This document shows positions 60,759 to 64,000 of a stretch of DNA of 64,000 nt, piece after piece (the stretch's first letter is position 1; the number at the start of each line of letters is the position of its first letter). Below the pieces are notes generated by a model. The model saw only the letters and a program-made list of their open reading frames with translations, did no database searches and was not told the origin of the DNA. This DNA is from Enoplosus armatus (taxonomy: Eukaryota > Chordata > Actinopteri > Centrarchiformes > Enoplosidae): assembly GCF_043641665.1 (NCBI RefSeq), contig NC_092201.1:2956501-3020500 (forward strand), read 5' to 3'. Made by a program: the position numbers and the translations under genes.

Positions 60759-62619
60759 CTGGTTTAAAGAAGAGTGTGACCACACAGGCAGCAGGAGCTT
60801 TATGACTAAACATCCTTTAATTTCTATGTAATTCTGAGCTATTGTAGACACTGTGCTGAGGTACAACAGCAGGGAGCTCTTCAATGAGCGACAGACGTGG
60901 TTAAAGGGTCGCTTCACAAACCATAAACAAACATATTTTCTCACCGAACGTGAGTGGTGTCCAGCCATGCAGAAATCTCAGGGCCACATATCAAAATCTG
61001 AGCAAATAAAACCAAAACAATGTTTGTGGCTAAATGTCTTTTTTTTCTAATTTGGGTGAACTGGCCCTTTAAGGACAGATTCATGGACAACATGGACAAG
61101 GACTATACTGGCCCGGTAAACTGGTTCATCTTAACAATCAACGTTCACCTCTTGAGATTCGTCTCAATAAAACTTCTAATATATTTTCTATTACCGTGGA
61201 AAATACTGGTTTCTGATTGGCCTGCGTGTGTTCATTTAAATCATATCTGGGCACCTCAAACATGGTATTGGGTCAACAAACAAAAACAACTAAATCAAAT
61301 ACCCCCCCACCCTACCCTCGTTGATATATCGTAAATGGGGAGGACAAAATAATAGAAGTTTAGGTGACTAAAACTACTTGGATTCAGTTAAGAAAATATT
61401 CCCATCATGAACAATCAACGCTGACTTTTTTTGGAAAATGAAGTTCTGTCAGTCGGTCGGCTGGACAGTCGTAGTTTAAGAGGTTAAAGGTTAACAGCAA
61501 TACTATTGTACATATACTGTGACTTGCAATTATAGACAACAGCACATACAAGCTATTGATTACTTAGCTTTTGAGAGCAGATTATGTCGACAGATGTATA
61601 AAAGTGTTGCATTGATGCTAAGCTATTACAGAGCTACAGACAGTTGGATTGTGGATGTGGCTCCATGCGGCTCCAGTGGAAGCTAGTGTGGTACTGTAGC
61701 TTGGCTGGGCTGCAGAGCATCTGTCTTTGTGTCTTTGTGTCTGGGGTAAACCCCTGCTGCTGCCGAGCTTTTGTCTCTGCCTGATCGGCTCTAATGCTGC
61801 AGCACTAATTGTTTAACACAGAAACACGTCTTTTCTCCCTTTAATGTTTTTGTTTTTATTGTCGCCGATGCATTTATTACAAAACCTTTGTGGATTTTGA
61901 ACACATGCCTCCCTCACCCCTTCCCCTCCCTCCTCCTCCTCCCCCCTCCTCCTCTTCCCTTCTTCATCATCCTCCCTTTGCTCTCCCTCTCTCTCTCTAA
62001 AATGCCCGCCCTGAGAAAAAGAGGAGAGAAAAAAAAGGAAAATGTGAACATCAGCAGAAAAACGGATGTCTGGCAAGTTGCATCATTTTCAGAAACAAAC
62101 AGTGTGAAACCGTGTTAGCCAGCCTATTAGCATATATACATAAAGACCGTGTGTGCGTGCCCGTCTCCAAAATAAAAGGAAAACACAAAAAGAGGCGAAC
62201 GTTACTCTCCGCTACCCGTGACGGAGGTTTCTCAAAGAGATAGCGCTCTGGGTAAACATGTGATCGCCACAGATCCAATCAGCTCAAACAAAGGGGATAA
62301 GCAATGGAGCCGGGTGAATTTTATCATGTGTGTGTGTCTGTGTGTGCACTGTAATGTAGGTGTGCATCTGTACCATAATGTGCCGTGTTGCTCATAGTAA
62401 AAGTGCAGAAGAAAAGGGAGAAAGAAGGAGCCAGGCACCACTGTTATCATTTGCATCATAATGGTAAACTGATATGAATAGTGCTGCGTCGATGCTAAGC
62501 TCTTAACGTGCATGGAAATTGCTTACCTTCAAGAAATGTGTCGCCACGTTCGTGTTTATGTGCGCGTATTGTTTCGCGGTTTCATCATACTTTTTCTCAC
62601 AACACACAAAAAGTCTCAC
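59971..62619. other. Intergenic, CA repeat, no gene seen
   Basis: CA at 60728-60756 and C/T-rich sequence at 61905-62000. No convincing coding exon. I looked for taf3, the neighbour in mammals, and did not find it. Confidence 0.55.
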
Positions 62620-62671
62620 CGCGGGATCGTAGGAGTGATTTAGAGGCCGCTGGTGAAGATGCGGCCGCCTC
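62620..62671 (-). other. Exon-like segment with splice borders (unassigned)
   Basis: Minus strand: gttacctatttcag, 52 nt, CCGCG followed by gtgaga. It has strong borders and two open frames but no product recognised. Confidence 0.25.
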
Positions 62672-63059
62672 CTGAAATAGGTAACATGAATACAAAAAGG
62701 GAGAAATTTAGGTGAATCAACTTTTCATTTCTGCGGGTTTGTTTTGTTGCTTGTTGCCTGAAAGAAACTGTCAAACTTTCAGCTGAGGAGAGAAAAACAT
62801 GCACTGAGAGAGGGAGAGAGATGCTGAGATTCAGTATACAGAGAGTTTTCCTCCTCTGGACCGCAGCAAAAACACTTTTCTCTTTTAAAACTTTTATAAC
62901 TCACTATCAACCAGCTGACACACAGTAAAGGTCCTGACTTAAAGGCCCCGTCTTGAGGAGGGTCCCTGCGTCAAAATCTAATGTTTAGATCTTCATCATT
63001 TACATCACTTACAGTCTAAGTTGCATAATACTACATTGATGTTTCACCACACATCAAAA

Positions 63060-63310
63060 CTGAGTTTACAGCCACGCTAGCTGTGCTTTGGGCTAAATGC
63101 TAACGTGTTAACATGCTCACAATGACGACGCTAACATGCTGATGTTTAGTTGTAATGTTTACCATGGCCACCATCTCAGTTTAGCTTGTTAGCATGCTTT
63201 TTTTTTTCTTCTTTTAAGCATGTTAACATTTGCTAATTAGGACTAAAGGAGAAAGTGCAGCTGAGGCTGATGGGAATGACAGTTTCGAGGTTGAAATAAA
63301 TGTTTTTTTC
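63060..63310 (+). repeat. Perciform interspersed repeat (gctaacatgctcacaatgac type)
   Basis: aaatgctaacgtgttaac, acatgctcacaatgacgac, gctaacatgctgatgtttag, tttaccatggccaccatctc, agtttagcttgttagcatgc and gctgaggctgatgggaatg follow the order of a very common fish repeat. No ORF. Confidence 0.7.
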
Positions 63311-64000
63311 CCGTCTCAGTGTGTTTGGGATTCTTCTATCAGACTGTTTTTTATGGTTTGTTTAAATCGGTCCGATTTTTAAAGCACTCTGGAACTGCGT
63401 TTTGAAAAGAGTTACAGAAATAAAGTTTATTGCTCAATATTATCATTCAAAAGGTATGAAAACATTAGAGGACACATCCAAAGACACAGAGTGTTCAACA
63501 ACGGGATCACCCCCCTCCTTTCCCTTCCAACACCCCCATCCTCCTTCCCTACAGTTCCCACCTCTGCCTCCTCCCTCCATCATCTCCCCAGGAGGTTACA
63601 GACGCCCTGTACATCCCCGATAAGACCTTCTCAGAGGGACAAAGGAGGAGGTGGTGGAGGGGGGGGGGAGTGGGGTAGGATGGGTGGTGGTAGTTGAGGA
63701 GGAGGAGGAGGGGGGGGGGGGCTTCAGGGTCACCTCAATGGCACACTCCTGATAGCGCTATCAGCTTATGCTAATCACCAGCTAAGTGTTTCAGGACGAG
63801 AGGGAGCGGCGGGGCGCTATCCTAAAACATGCGCCTCCTACTTAACCTGCGCCATATCGCGATGAGCCCCGGCTCATTCAAACAGCCGCTCTTTATTTAA
63901 AGAGTGACAACAGTGACGAGACACAGAGAGAGAGAGAGAGAGAGAGAGGGTCCAAATTGATTAATCGTGTCACAAATTGATGTTAAGCGCCATCGCAGAT
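63311..64000. other. Intergenic, G-rich and GA repeats
   Basis: C/T-rich block at 63510-63590, G-rich block at 63634-63721 and GA repeat at 63925-63948. No gene is seen. Confidence 0.65.

Noticed and set aside
61813..62076. 87-codon minus-strand Glu/Gly-rich frame
   Set aside because: Arises from a C/T-rich tract; no conserved motif.
57616..64000. Possible taf3, the upstream neighbour of GATA3 in mammals
   Set aside because: No PHD-finger or histone-fold coding sequence is visible on either strand here.

Overview
The window looks like nuclear DNA of a ray-finned (teleost, probably percomorph) fish. Coding exons are split by introns with GT/AG borders. Dinucleotide and homopolymer microsatellites are very dense: dozens of long CA/TG tracts and pure G runs up to 27 bases. 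Several interspersed repeats match patterns I know from perciform fish genomes. There is no bacterial gene organisation: no operons, ribosome-binding sites or long ORFs.

Only one protein-coding gene can be supported, a complete gata3 on the minus strand. Its five coding exons (40712-40478, 39542-39009, 36874-36729, 34273-34148, 31818-31528) join in frame to 443 residues. Both GATA-type zinc fingers, the linking basic region and the conserved C-terminal tail are intact. A non-coding first exon near 41.2-41.5 kb and a 3' untranslated region reaching about 30.24 kb are inferred from splice-site and polyadenylation signals.

Layout: 1-30.2 kb is the 3' flank of gata3. I find no gene there. It holds microsatellites, diverged transposon fragments and several stretches of balanced, non-repetitive sequence that look like conserved regulatory elements, some with clustered GATA motifs. 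30.2-41.5 kb is gata3. 41.5-56 kb is the 5' flank, with CpG-rich blocks, a perfect CRE palindrome, a four-site GATA cluster and very long G runs. 57-64 kb holds more repeats and four minus-strand segments with exon-like splice borders that I cannot assign to a gene.

The best candidates for new biology are regulatory rather than protein-coding. They are a UG-repeat tract 12 nt from the 3' splice site of the exon encoding the N-terminal zinc finger, a CU-repeat tract before the exon encoding the C-terminal finger, and GATA motif clusters on both sides of and inside gata3 that could be autoregulatory elements. Conservation and expression data would be decisive and were not available.
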